In this document: one piece after another, positions 41,087-49,883 of the stretch | Numbering within the stretch: the stretch's first letter is position 1 | Layout of the letters: each line of letters begins with the position of its first letter | Source: JBNLAN01 sp050302175 | GTDB taxonomy: Bacteria > Pseudomonadota > Zetaproteobacteria > Mariprofundales > Mariprofundaceae | DNA length: 64,000 bases | Direction of reading: 5' to 3' | Assembly (NCBI GenBank): GCA_050302175.1 | Contig: JBNLAN010000022.1 | Location: forward strand, 62,001 to 126,000 | Notes under the pieces: model-generated | Told to the model about the DNA's origin: nothing | What the model saw: only the letters and a program-made list of their open reading frames with translations | Database searches by the model: none | Made by a program: the position numbers and the translations under genes

Positions 41087-42244
41087 ATGAAACCATCACC
41101 GCTGCACCTCTATGTACACATCCCCTTCTGCGTGCACAAGTGTGCCTATTGCGATTTCAACTCCCATGAGCGCAATGCCCCCGACTGGGAAGGTTACCGG
41201 GCGGCGCTGCTGGCCGAGCTGAAAGATTGGGCGCAGCAACCACAGTTTACCGGGCGCACCCTTTCCAGCATCTTTTTTGGCGGCGGCACCCCCTCGCTCG
41301 CCCCGCCCGGGCTCATTGCCGATGTGATCGATAACTGCAAAACGTTGTACGGACTCGATATCGATTGCGAGATATCGCTGGAGGCCAACCCCGGCACTGT
41401 GGATGCAGAGCACTTCAAGGGCTACCGCGCAGCCGGAGTGAACCGCCTCTCCATCGGCGTGCAGAGTCTTGATAACGACGAACTCCAGTGGCTTGAGCGC
41501 ATCCACAGCAGAGAACAGGCCATTAGCGCCCTAAAGACGGGAAGAGCGGCAGGATTTGAGAATATCAATCTCGATCTGATCTATGGCCTGCCCGGGCAAA
41601 CAGTTCCGGCATGGCTGCAGACCCTCGATGCCGCCATCGCCATGGCACCGGAACATCTCTCCTGCTATCAGCTCACCGTAGAGCCACACACCAGACTGGC
41701 TGCCGAGATCGACAAGGTTGCCAAGCTCCCCGATGACGAACTGGCGCTCGAGTTCTTTTTCAGGATAAGAGAGAAGCTGGCGGATGCAGGCTACGAGGCC
41801 TACGAAATCTCCAACTTCGCCAAACCCGGCAAGAAGTGCCGCCACAACGACGGCTACTGGCTCTACCATGATTACATCGGCATCGGCGCCGGAGCATCAG
41901 GAAAATGGGATATGGCTGATGGTGGCGTCAGCCGCTACACAAACATCCGCAATCCCGAGAAATATATTGATTCCTCCCTAAAGATCGGAAGGGCAGTGGG
42001 TAGCGATGAGCAGTTATCGAAAAGGACCGCCGAGGCCGAAGCGCTATGGCAGGGATTGCGCCGCAGCGCTGGGATTAGTAACTCATGGTTCGCGAAACAC
42101 TTCGGTGCAGACATTCAAACACGCTTTGGCAGAGAGCTTGCCCCGTGGTTGTTAGAACAGAAGCTGGTCTGGGATGGCAATTATCTGCGCCTGACCGACA
42201 AGGGGCTCCCCTTTGCCGACTCGATTGCTGCGGAGCTGTTTTAA
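41087..42244 (+). CDS. hemW: HemW-type radical SAM heme chaperone
   Basis: A 385-residue radical SAM protein with CVHKCAYCDFNSH (the C-x3-C-x2-C cluster motif of the family), GGGTPSL, and a C-terminal HemN-like domain. HemW transfers heme to respiratory enzymes and is often misnamed coproporphyrinogen oxidase. The residues that distinguish HemN (CNRLCWFC-type motif and its N-terminal extension) are absent. Starts ten bases after rng and probably shares its transcript. In E. coli hemW follows the rdgB (yggV) gene; here rdgB lies elsewhere in the window. Confidence 0.92.
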   Translation: MKPSPLHLYVHIPFCVHKCAYCDFNSHERNAPDWEGYRAALLAELKDWAQQPQFTGRTLSSIFFGGGTPSLAPPGLIADVIDNCKTLYGLDIDCEISLEANPGTVDAEHFKGYRAAGVNRLSIGVQSLDNDELQWLERIHSREQAISALKTGRAAGFENINLDLIYGLPGQTVPAWLQTLDAAIAMAPEHLSCYQLTVEPHTRLAAEIDKVAKLPDDELALEFFFRIREKLADAGYEAYEISNFAKPGKKCRHNDGYWLYHDYIGIGAGASGKWDMADGGVSRYTNIRNPEKYIDSSLKIGRAVGSDEQLSKRTAEAEALWQGLRRSAGISNSWFAKHFGADIQTRFGRELAPWLLEQKLVWDGNYLRLTDKGLPFADSIAAELF

Positions 42245-42399
42245 CTTAATAGATGGCATTTATAAGATATTGATGACTTGGCAAAGATTTGTAGCAATTC
42301 TGCCAGTTTATCATTTCTAAATTGATGGTTTATCTTCCAACAGAAGGCCGAGGGCAAACGCCGCGGCTTTGAAATTTCTGCCTATCACAGTGGTGTCAC

Positions 42400-42427
42400 T
42401 TGTTGAACCCAAAAAACATACTATAGT
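42400..42427 (+). promoter_or_regulatory. Candidate sigma-70 promoter of the multi-PAS kinase
   Basis: TTGTTG (42400-42405), 16-base spacer, TATAGT (42422-42427), in the 235-base gap between hemW and the kinase ATG at 42480. The rest of this gap is AT-richer than its surroundings and shows no gene. Confidence 0.45.
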
Positions 42428-42479
42428 GCTCGGGTATTGTGATGATCTCGGTATTGTTCATAGCAGGTTGGAGAAGCCT

Positions 42480-45296
42480 ATGACACAACACACAAACCTT
42501 CTTGAATCCGTAGCGCCTGAAATAATCCGGTTAGCCGCCGATGCTATAGTGATTCTCGATACCGAAGGTAATATTCTCGATGCAAACCCGATTGCATATG
42601 AGCGCCTTGGCAAACAGCGCAACGAGTTTGTCGGTAAAAATATCTCGCAAACCCATGATCCCAAATTCGCACACAAGTTTATGAAACAACTGGCAGACAT
42701 CAAACAGGATGGTTCCGCCCGCTTCGAATCGGCCCACCTCATGGCGGATGCCACATCTATGCCAATCGAAATCAATGCGCGCCTGCTCGAACTGAATGGA
42801 AAAAAAGTAATCCTCAGTTTCGCGCGTGACATCAGCCTACGCAAATCCATCGAAACATCGCTGCAGCGACGGGATGCTATTCTTGAAGCGATTACTGATA
42901 TCGCCAGCCATTTTGTTCACAACGAACCACTCCAACAAAGCATTCCACCCTTACTGCAAAACCTGGGGTATGCGACTGACGCATGCCGGGTGTATGTGTT
43001 TCGCAAACATTACGGAGAGAACGGCAACATCCTGATCAGCCAAACCTTTGAATGGACCTCCGACGATATTACTCCGCAACGTGATAACCCTGCGCTTCAA
43101 CATCTCGATCTGCTCGAGGCCGGTTTCACTCATTTATTAAGTAAAATGGAAGCGTGCGAACCATATGTCGGACTGGTGCGCGACCAGCCATCGCCGGAAA
43201 AAGAGTTCCTGCAAACACAAGATATTCTTTCCATCGCCATCGTGCCCATCATTGTTGGCGACAGTTGGTGGGGGTTTATCGGATTCGACAACTGCATAGA
43301 AACCCATGCATGGGCAGAGCAGGAGATCAGTACGCTACAAACCGCTGCCGACATGCTTGGTGTCGCTATCCAGCATCGGGTCGACGAAGAAAAGCTAAAG
43401 GACAGTGAAGAGCTCTACCGCATGACTTTTAACCACATGCAGGAAGTAGTCTATACGGTTAATTCGAGAGGTGTCGTCCAGAAAGTTTCACCCTCGGTAA
43501 AACAGTTGTTCGGATTTGAGCCGGACGAAGTAATAGGGAAGACCCTCCGGGAACTCAAGATATTCCGCGAAGAGGTACTCCGCGACATCAATATCGATAT
43601 GCGTCAAGTCCTCTCGGGTTCGAGTATTCCGTCGAGAATCAGGGAAGGTCGCACTAAAAATGGCGAGTCTTGCATTGTCGAAGGCAGCGCTTCCCCGATG
43701 ATCAAGAATGGAAAAGTGATCGGCGCAGTCGGCACTTTGCACAATATCAACGACCGGAAAATGATGGAAGACAAGCTGCGGAAGCTTTCACAAGCCATTG
43801 AGCAGGCCGGTGAGTCTGTCGTCATCACCGATATCAACGGTACGATTGAATATGTCAATCCGGCCTTCACCTACATCACTGGCTATAGTCGCGAAGAGGT
43901 GATTGGAAAAAACCCGCGTATACTCAAAAGCGGCATACAGGACGATCATTACTATAAGCAACTTTGGGACACCATCACCCACGGAAACACATTTCAGAAA
44001 CAGCTGTTCGACCGGCGTAAAGATGGCAGCTTCTATCCGGCCCTAATGTCCATCGCCCCGATCCGGGACGAAAACGGTAATATCACCCACTTTGTCGGCC
44101 TACAACAAGATATGACCGAAATGCACGGCCTGGAGCGGCAGCTTCGGCAAGCACAAAAAATGGAGGCATTAGGGACATTGGTCGGCGGTATTGCACACGA
44201 CTTTAACAACATGCTTGCAGGCATCACCGGCAATCTTTTTCTGGCCCGTGACATGTTGAAAGATCGACCCGATATCGATCAGCGCCTCGCAACTATCGAA
44301 ACGTTGAGCTACCGGGCAGCAGATATCATCCAGCAACTATTAACATTTGCCCGCAAGGACAAGATCGAGATGAAGCCTTTCGACCTTACCAGCACCCTGA
44401 AAGAAATCTACAACCTGAACAAAATCAACATTCCTGAAAATATTACCATACGCACCGAATTCCCCAAATATGAATTAATGGGGTTGGGCGATGCGGTACA
44501 GTTGCAACAGGTCATCCTGAACCTGCTAAACAATGCGCGAGATGCACTGGAAGGCCGTGAAAATCCACAAATCACTTTTCGCCTTGAGGAGTACTCCGCC
44601 ACCAAAGCATTTCTGGAGCGTCACCCAGAGTCCGCCAACCACCGCTTTGCACACTTTTGGTTGAAAGATAACGGCCGAGGCATAGATCAGGAACAACTCG
44701 AGCTGATCTTCGAGCCATTCTTTACCACCAAAGAAGTTGGCAAGGGGACCGGTCTGGGACTGGCCATGTCCTATGGCGCCATCCGCTCTCACGGCGGCTT
44801 CATCGAAGTAAACAGCGTGAAGGGTAAAGGCACGACCTTCCACGTCTATTTGCCTCTGCAGGCAAGCATTGAAACCAAGCATAACATTCATGCCTCCGCT
44901 GAAGTGGTACGCGGCAACGGAGAGACGCTGCTACTGGTCGACGACGAACAGCAAATCGTGGATACCCTCAAGGAAGTACTCGAAAATGTGAACTACAATG
45001 TACTCATTGCGCGCAATGGCATCGAGGCGGTCAACGTATACAAACGCCATCAGAACAAAATTGATCTCGTATTAATGGATGCGGTCATGCCCCAAATGGG
45101 AGGTATCAAGGCCAGCGAAGAGATGCGAAAGCTCAATCACCAGGTGAATATCATCTTCGCGACCGGCTACGATCGCGAACAGGCACTCAAATCGCAACTG
45201 AAGCAGCATGCCGCCATCATCACAAAACCTTTTCAGGTGGGATTGCTCACCCAAACCATCCGCGATCAACTCAGCGGCGGCCTTACTCCGGAATAG
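42480..45296 (+). CDS. Hybrid sensor histidine kinase with PAS-GAF-PAS-PAS input and receiver
   Basis: A 938-residue soluble kinase with no membrane segment. Order: PAS (about 12-120), GAF-like (about 135-290), PAS (about 305-420), PAS (about 430-550), HisKA with GGIAHDFNN (phospho-His near 573), HATPase (LNLLNNARDA, DNGRGI, FEPFFTTKEVGKGTGLGL), and a C-terminal receiver with LLVDDEQ, DAVMP and ITKPF (acceptor Asp near 866). I chose the ATG at 42480 because GGAG lies upstream; the frame extends to a TTG at 42369. Its PAS3-kinase-receiver half is closely similar to the protein at 57507. Ligand and phosphorelay partner unknown. Confidence 0.92.
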   Translation: MTQHTNLLESVAPEIIRLAADAIVILDTEGNILDANPIAYERLGKQRNEFVGKNISQTHDPKFAHKFMKQLADIKQDGSARFESAHLMADATSMPIEINARLLELNGKKVILSFARDISLRKSIETSLQRRDAILEAITDIASHFVHNEPLQQSIPPLLQNLGYATDACRVYVFRKHYGENGNILISQTFEWTSDDITPQRDNPALQHLDLLEAGFTHLLSKMEACEPYVGLVRDQPSPEKEFLQTQDILSIAIVPIIVGDSWWGFIGFDNCIETHAWAEQEISTLQTAADMLGVAIQHRVDEEKLKDSEELYRMTFNHMQEVVYTVNSRGVVQKVSPSVKQLFGFEPDEVIGKTLRELKIFREEVLRDINIDMRQVLSGSSIPSRIREGRTKNGESCIVEGSASPMIKNGKVIGAVGTLHNINDRKMMEDKLRKLSQAIEQAGESVVITDINGTIEYVNPAFTYITGYSREEVIGKNPRILKSGIQDDHYYKQLWDTITHGNTFQKQLFDRRKDGSFYPALMSIAPIRDENGNITHFVGLQQDMTEMHGLERQLRQAQKMEALGTLVGGIAHDFNNMLAGITGNLFLARDMLKDRPDIDQRLATIETLSYRAADIIQQLLTFARKDKIEMKPFDLTSTLKEIYNLNKINIPENITIRTEFPKYELMGLGDAVQLQQVILNLLNNARDALEGRENPQITFRLEEYSATKAFLERHPESANHRFAHFWLKDNGRGIDQEQLELIFEPFFTTKEVGKGTGLGLAMSYGAIRSHGGFIEVNSVKGKGTTFHVYLPLQASIETKHNIHASAEVVRGNGETLLLVDDEQQIVDTLKEVLENVNYNVLIARNGIEAVNVYKRHQNKIDLVLMDAVMPQMGGIKASEEMRKLNHQVNIIFATGYDREQALKSQLKQHAAIITKPFQVGLLTQTIRDQLSGGLTPE

Positions 45297-46200
45297 ATGA
45301 ATCCTCTTCCTGTACAAATGGCAATAGTCCGCGCGTGAAGTCTTCTGCCTCGAAAGGCATCAAATCTTCCAGCGTTTCACCAATGCCGACATAACGGATA
45401 GGAAGTCCAAATTTCTTCACCAGTTGCAGTACTACGCCTCCTTTGGCGGTGCCATCGAGCTTGGTGACAATCAGGCCGGTAGTGCCGGCCACCTCTCTGA
45501 ACTTCTCCACCTGCACGACGGCATTCTGGCCAGTGCCACCATCCACCACCTGCCACACCTCGTGCGGCGCCTCGGGGCAGGCCTTACTGATGACCCGGCG
45601 CACCTTGGCCAGCTCCTCCATCAGCCCCTTGTCGGTTTGCACCCGCCCTGCGGTATCGACAATCACCACATCGTAGTTTCGGGCGATCCCACGCTGCACA
45701 GTATCGAAAGCCACCGCCGCCGGATCGGCGCCCTCCTGCTGGCGCACCATATCGGCACCTGCACGATGTACCCACACTGCGAGCTGCTCCACAGCTGCCG
45801 CCCGGAAGGTATCGGCTGCACCAACCAGCACAGACTTCCCCTCGGCGCGGAACTTTGTTGCCAACTTGCCGATGGTGGTGGTCTTGCCGGTACCATTGAC
45901 ACCGATTACCAGCAACACGAAAGGAGGCTTGGACGGCTCCTTCACAACCGCTGCAGGGGGGAACTGTGCCAGCATTGCCAGCCTGAGCGAATCGACCGGG
46001 GTCTCCCCCTTCCCCTTTTTCGCGGTAGCTACCAGATCGGCAGAGAGCGAGGCACCGCAATCGGCCATAATCAGACCATCCTCGACATCCATCCACTCGG
46101 CATCGGAAAGCCGGGCCTTCGGACCTCCCGGCAACATCTGCGACAGCCCGTCGCGACTGCGGCTCAATCCCTTGGCTAACCTTGAAAAAAACGAACCCAT
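45283..46200 (-). CDS. ftsY: FtsY, signal recognition particle receptor
   Basis: A 305-residue GTPase that docks ribosome-SRP complexes at the inner membrane. NG domain: GVNGTGKTTTIGKLA (G1), DTFRAAAVEQL, VDTAGRVQTD (G3), TKLDGTAKGG (G4). The acidic A domain of E. coli FtsY is missing; instead there is a short basic amphipathic N-terminus (FFSRLAKGLSRSRDGL) that can bind lipid. A GGGGAG precedes the ATG. Its 3' end overlaps the hybrid kinase gene by 14 bases tail to tail. Confidence 0.96.
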   Translation of the reverse strand: MGSFFSRLAKGLSRSRDGLSQMLPGGPKARLSDAEWMDVEDGLIMADCGASLSADLVATAKKGKGETPVDSLRLAMLAQFPPAAVVKEPSKPPFVLLVIGVNGTGKTTTIGKLATKFRAEGKSVLVGAADTFRAAAVEQLAVWVHRAGADMVRQQEGADPAAVAFDTVQRGIARNYDVVIVDTAGRVQTDKGLMEELAKVRRVISKACPEAPHEVWQVVDGGTGQNAVVQVEKFREVAGTTGLIVTKLDGTAKGGVVLQLVKKFGLPIRYVGIGETLEDLMPFEAEDFTRGLLPFVQEEDSSIPE

Positions 46201-46210
46201 GCACTCCCCT

Positions 46211-46242
46211 CAAATAAAATCGGCCGGTGTTTCCACCGGCCG
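46211..46242 (-). terminator. Terminator after the copper-chaperone gene
   Basis: CGGCCGGTG (46221-46229), loop TTTC, CACCGGCCG (46234-46242): a nine-pair GC stem that on the minus strand is followed by ATTTTATTTG. It separates the PCu(A)C gene from ftsY. Confidence 0.75.
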
Positions 46243-46291
46243 GGGATGATGCCCGCATGCAGGCATCGAGGTCAATTTACGATATCTTGGC

Positions 46292-46753
46292 TCAATGCCC
46301 GTGATGACCGCCATGGTCGTGCTCTTGCCCAGCACCATCGCGCATATCGCGCACTTCGGCATGCACCATCACTTTTGAGCCGTCGGACATTGTAAGTGTG
46401 ATCATCACATGCTCTCCGGCTTTGAGCTTCTTCTTCAGACCGACCAGCATCAGGTGATTACCACCCTGCTCGAATTTCACTTCGCCATGTGCCGGAACCA
46501 CCACTTTCTCCATGGCCTTCATGTGCATCATGCCGTTGTGCATCATTGAGCTGTGAAACTCGGGGGATTCGGCGATATCGGTGATTACCGAAACCACGGA
46601 AACCTCTTTATCGCCGGTATTCTTGATGGTCATATACCCCGCTGCCGTATCGGCAACAGGAGGCGGCAGCATCACCCACGCATCCTCCACCAGCGTCTCG
46701 GCCATGGCCTGCATCGGCATCAGCAGCAGCGCTGCAAACAACAAACGTTTCAT
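46292..46753 (-). CDS. Periplasmic copper chaperone PCu(A)C
   Basis: A 153-residue exported protein: signal peptide (LLFAALLLMPMQAMA), then a cupredoxin-like domain with copper ligands in the pattern H-M-x10-M-x21-H-x-M (MMHMKAMEKVVVPAHGEVKF and GGNHLML regions), and a His-rich tail HDHGGHHGH. Family members deliver Cu(I) to the CuA or CuB site of cytochrome oxidase. The ATG at 46753 has AGGAG upstream; an in-frame codon at 46768 lies before that site. It follows the Met-rich outer membrane protein gene after a strong hairpin. Confidence 0.9.
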   Translation of the reverse strand: MKRLLFAALLLMPMQAMAETLVEDAWVMLPPPVADTAAGYMTIKNTGDKEVSVVSVITDIAESPEFHSSMMHNGMMHMKAMEKVVVPAHGEVKFEQGGNHLMLVGLKKKLKAGEHVMITLTMSDGSKVMVHAEVRDMRDGAGQEHDHGGHHGH

Positions 46754-46778
46754 TGGGAACTCCTTCATTTAGAGAGGT

Positions 46779-46815
46779 ACAGGGGGAGAAGCCTGCATCA
46801 AACCTCTCCCCCTGT
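46779..46815 (-). other. Intercistronic hairpin between outer membrane protein and copper chaperone genes
   Basis: ACAGGGGGAGA (46779-46789) pairs perfectly with TCTCCCCCTGT (46805-46815), 15-base loop. On the minus strand it is not followed by a T-run, so it is more likely an mRNA processing or stabilising element, or an attenuator, than a plain terminator. Confidence 0.55.
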
Positions 46816-46821
46816 CCGGTG

Positions 46822-47937
46822 TTAAAATCGCATGGAAGCGCGCAGCAGGAACCACTGATCGGTCACTTGCTGGATACCGCCTGCATTTTGGAAGATCGGC
46901 ATGCGGTATTCTCCGCTGAAGATCCAGCCCGGCGAAGCGATCCACTGAAAGCCCGGTGCGATGAACAATGAATTGATGCCGGTATTGGCAACATTATCAA
47001 TCATGCTGTTCGGGTTCTGGTAGGCCACTCTCGATGTCGGAGAAGAGGTATCGACTGTGCCATCGGTGCTGTCCTTGCCTGCCCAGACGCCCTTCAGATC
47101 AAGCTTGAAGTTGAAGGCCGAGGTCAGGCGATAACGAGCCGAAACATCGTAGTTCAAACGATTGCCCACTTTGTAGCCCAGATCGTTACGCATATTGTAC
47201 TGGTAGGTCAGCGATGGGGAGAGCAACCACAGCGCTCCGCCATCCTCATGATCACCAAAACCCAATGTGCCATTCAGCAGCAGCAGAGCATCCCACGAAC
47301 CGGTACCTGTCTGCATCATCATGTGGACTAGGTCGCCGCTCGCACTGCGGTGGGTGTGTTTGCCGGTCGGCGCCTTGATACCCACACCCATTGAGATACG
47401 CTGACGCGTCCGCATATCAGTGTCCTTGTAAAGATCGCGCAGATAGACGAGCGATACATCACCAAGCCCCTTGATCGTTTCCATGGTCATATTCGAGTAG
47501 GTAATCGGATTGGTCGGCATCATCATGCGCATACCCATCATCATATCCATATCGTTAATGATATAAGGGACGGTCAGCACGAAGGCGTTATTTTCATCCA
47601 TACGGTAATTCATGTTAACGCTGTACTTCTGCATGATCATTTTGGTCGGCACCGAATACATACCGGTCTTGCCGGCCAGCGCATCGGTAATGGCCTGAGT
47701 CGGGCTCACCTCGACCGTGCCGCGACGAATGGTCTGCATCTTCATCCAGTCGTACTGGGCACTCATGCTGAAGCCCGTCGAGCTTCCCACGCCTTCAACG
47801 CCGGCTGCGATACAACACGAAAGGCCGCACTCACTGGCGCGCACTTGTGTGCTCACAGTCATCATCATTGCGCCGGCGATACCGGCGATCATCAGGGCGC
47901 GCGAAACAGACCGCGCCCAATTTCCAAATTGGTTCAT
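46822..47937 (-). CDS. Met-rich outer membrane beta-barrel protein, probably metal-related
   Basis: A 371-residue protein with a signal peptide ending in VRASECG, alternating beta-strand segments throughout, and a C-terminal phenylalanine (LLRASMRF), all typical of outer membrane barrels. It is unusual in methionine clusters (DMDMMMGMRMMM, LVHMMMQTG) and has a Cys-rich mature N-terminus (CGLSCC), both possible Cu(I) ligands. It resembles the transporter-like barrels sometimes annotated as MetA-pathway phenol proteins, but that name would not be informative. AGGAG lies nine bases before the ATG. Flanked by a copper chaperone and a His-rich exported protein. Copper role is inference. Confidence 0.75.
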   Translation of the reverse strand: MNQFGNWARSVSRALMIAGIAGAMMMTVSTQVRASECGLSCCIAAGVEGVGSSTGFSMSAQYDWMKMQTIRRGTVEVSPTQAITDALAGKTGMYSVPTKMIMQKYSVNMNYRMDENNAFVLTVPYIINDMDMMMGMRMMMPTNPITYSNMTMETIKGLGDVSLVYLRDLYKDTDMRTRQRISMGVGIKAPTGKHTHRSASGDLVHMMMQTGTGSWDALLLLNGTLGFGDHEDGGALWLLSPSLTYQYNMRNDLGYKVGNRLNYDVSARYRLTSAFNFKLDLKGVWAGKDSTDGTVDTSSPTSRVAYQNPNSMIDNVANTGINSLFIAPGFQWIASPGWIFSGEYRMPIFQNAGGIQQVTDQWFLLRASMRF

Positions 47938-48030
47938 CTATCAATCTCCTGAATTGGTTTATGCCATATGCAGTGCATACGGACGCACATCGGCAAATTC
48001 GCCGGTGTAAAAAAAATTAGAGGCTTGGGT

Positions 48031-48483
48031 TCAGGAGAAAATTTGCGGAGGTGGAAGGTTGACGGAAACCGGCAACGCCTCAAGCGAGACAACCGGCAAC
48101 AGTTCGGTACGAACAACCAGGAAACCATGCTGCATCGCAACAGACCGTAGTAGATGTGGTGTGGTCAAAAGTGGGGAGCCATCGGTATTGCGATGACAAC
48201 CGCAACCACACTCGATGCGCTCGCGCTGCATATCGCCACGCACAGCGACAGGACCATGATTGTGCCCTTCGTGCAGTTCGGCGGCAGGCTTTGCATTTGC
48301 ATGCTGATGATGCACATGCTCGTTATTCGCCACCTGCATAGCATGCTGATGTTCCGCATGCTGGGAAGCACGCAGATTCGACAGTAAATCGCCATCACCA
48401 CAAAGCGCCGCCAATGATACCGCTGGCAGGCTACTGACAACCAGCATCGACGCGGACAACATGATGGTAAAAAATTTACGCAT
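48031..48483 (-). CDS. Small His/Cys-rich exported protein, putative metal binder
   Basis: A 150-residue protein with a signal peptide (IMLSASMLVVSSLPAVSLAA). The mature part holds a long His-rich region (HAEHQHAMQVANNEHVHHQH, HEGHNH), then a CGCGCH motif and a Pro-rich end (LPPPQIFS). The His and Cys content points to binding of copper, zinc or nickel in the periplasm. The ribosome-binding site is weak. It precedes the Met-rich outer membrane protein and PCu(A)C on the same strand and is divergent from tlpA-like and dsbC-like genes. I do not recognise a named family. Confidence 0.7.
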   Translation of the reverse strand: MRKFFTIMLSASMLVVSSLPAVSLAALCGDGDLLSNLRASQHAEHQHAMQVANNEHVHHQHANAKPAAELHEGHNHGPVAVRGDMQRERIECGCGCHRNTDGSPLLTTPHLLRSVAMQHGFLVVRTELLPVVSLEALPVSVNLPPPQIFS

Positions 48484-48589
48484 GGGCGCGCCATGCTACG
48501 AGGGCTCAGGTTGATTGCAATAGTATGAACTGTAAGAATCCGCCTCCCCGCGAGGCATAGAGGCAAATGTCCCGGATCGGAGCAGGTGC

Positions 48590-49057
48590 ATGAAACGACT
48601 TTTCTTGCTGCTATCGGCAGCTCTCTTCTTACTGGCAGCAACCCCGCAGCAGGGACTGGCCATCGACTACGAGTGGACCACGCAACAGGGAAAAAGCGCC
48701 TCCCTGGCCGACTATCGGGGAAAGCCCGTGATTCTGCACTTCTGGGCCAGCTGGTGTCCGCCATGCCGCGAAGAGATGCCGGAACTCTCCAGTTGGGTCA
48801 AAGCGCATCCGGAAGTGGCTCTGGTGGCTGTATCGCTGGATGAAGATATGGACGATATCAAAAAGTTTCTTGAAACAAATCACATCTCCTTTCCTGCTCT
48901 GCAGGGCGACAAGAATGACGTCATTGGTCTCGGCATCCGTGGACTGCCAGCAACACTGATCATTGATGCCAAAGGTGAGCTACTGCGCCAGCGCATCGGC
49001 GCTGTGGCCTGGAGCGACCCGACAGCGAGTGCCGATTTCCTGCAACACCTGCAATAG
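48590..49057 (+). CDS. TlpA-like periplasmic thioredoxin
   Basis: A 155-residue exported thioredoxin-fold protein: signal peptide (LFLLLSAALFLLAATPQQGLA) and the redox site FWASWCPPCREEMPEL. The CPPC motif, Asp/Glu-rich edge and RGLPATLIID cis-proline loop are those of TlpA/ResA proteins, which keep cysteines reduced for cytochrome or CuA assembly. The ATG has an AGG-type site upstream. It is followed by a DsbC-like gene on the same strand and is divergent from the His-rich metal protein. Confidence 0.9.
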   Translation: MKRLFLLLSAALFLLAATPQQGLAIDYEWTTQQGKSASLADYRGKPVILHFWASWCPPCREEMPELSSWVKAHPEVALVAVSLDEDMDDIKKFLETNHISFPALQGDKNDVIGLGIRGLPATLIIDAKGELLRQRIGAVAWSDPTASADFLQHLQ

Positions 49058-49135
49058 CGGCTTTGCATTTCCGCCGGCATCGGGCACCATCCCCCACACA
49101 CAATTTTAATGCATTTATATAACAGGAGTTTCCCG

Positions 49136-49843
49136 ATGCGCCGAGCTCTCATTCCAATGCTTGCACTGCTGCTGATTCCCGCCGGTTGCGAGGCCGATTC
49201 ACAGGACTTTAAAAAGATTGAACTTCAGATTCGCAAAAACATTCCGGATTTACCGGTCACGAAGGTCGGGCCATCCCCGATCAAGGGGCTATACGAAGTG
49301 GTTTCCGGTAACAACATCTACTACGCCGATGCAGACGGCTCACACCTGATTTCGGGTGGCAATATTTTTGATACCAAGACTCGCGCCAATCTCACCGCCG
49401 AGCGTTTGCAGGATCTGAACCGTGTGGACTGGAGCCTGCTGCCACTGAACAAGGCTATTGTTTCCGGCGATCCCGACGGCAAGCCACTGGCTGTGTTTAC
49501 CGATCCCGACTGCCCCTACTGCCGTAAATTTGAAACAGAGCTCAAGAATGCCAAAGGAATCAAGGTCTACACTTTCCTGATGCCACTTGAGCAGCTGCAC
49601 CCGATGGCCAGAATGAAGTCTGAGGCGATCTGGTGCGCCAAAGATCAACATGCAGAACTACAAGCCGTAATGCTGGAGGATAAGATGCCTGAAAAAGCTT
49701 CTTGCGAAAATCCGCTTGCCGACATTGCCGAGCTTGCAGCTCAGCTGAACATCCACGGCACCCCGACCCTGATTGCAGGCGACGGGCGTGTGCGCTCCGG
49801 CGGCGTGGGTACCGCAGAACTTTCAAAATGGCTGAATAAGTAA
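49136..49843 (+). CDS. DsbC-like thiol:disulfide isomerase
   Basis: A 235-residue exported protein with an N-terminal dimerisation domain (about 25-80, VTKVGPSPIKGLYEVVSG) and a C-terminal thioredoxin fold with DPDCPYCRKFE and the cis-Pro loop HGTPTLI. DsbC/DsbG proteins correct wrong disulfides in the periplasm. The active site is CPYC rather than E. coli's CGYC. The ATG at 49136 has AGGAG seven bases upstream; an ATG at 49109 would spoil the signal peptide. The sequence IPAGC near the cleavage site is only a weak lipobox. Confidence 0.92.
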   Translation: MRRALIPMLALLLIPAGCEADSQDFKKIELQIRKNIPDLPVTKVGPSPIKGLYEVVSGNNIYYADADGSHLISGGNIFDTKTRANLTAERLQDLNRVDWSLLPLNKAIVSGDPDGKPLAVFTDPDCPYCRKFETELKNAKGIKVYTFLMPLEQLHPMARMKSEAIWCAKDQHAELQAVMLEDKMPEKASCENPLADIAELAAQLNIHGTPTLIAGDGRVRSGGVGTAELSKWLNK

Positions 49844-49883
49844 CGTCACTTTCGCATCTGCAAAGTTAATCAAGGAGAGACCC

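Noticed and set aside
41087..42244. Coproporphyrinogen III dehydrogenase (HemN) identity
   Set aside because: The cluster motif context CAYCDFNSH and the absence of HemN's N-terminal extension indicate HemW.
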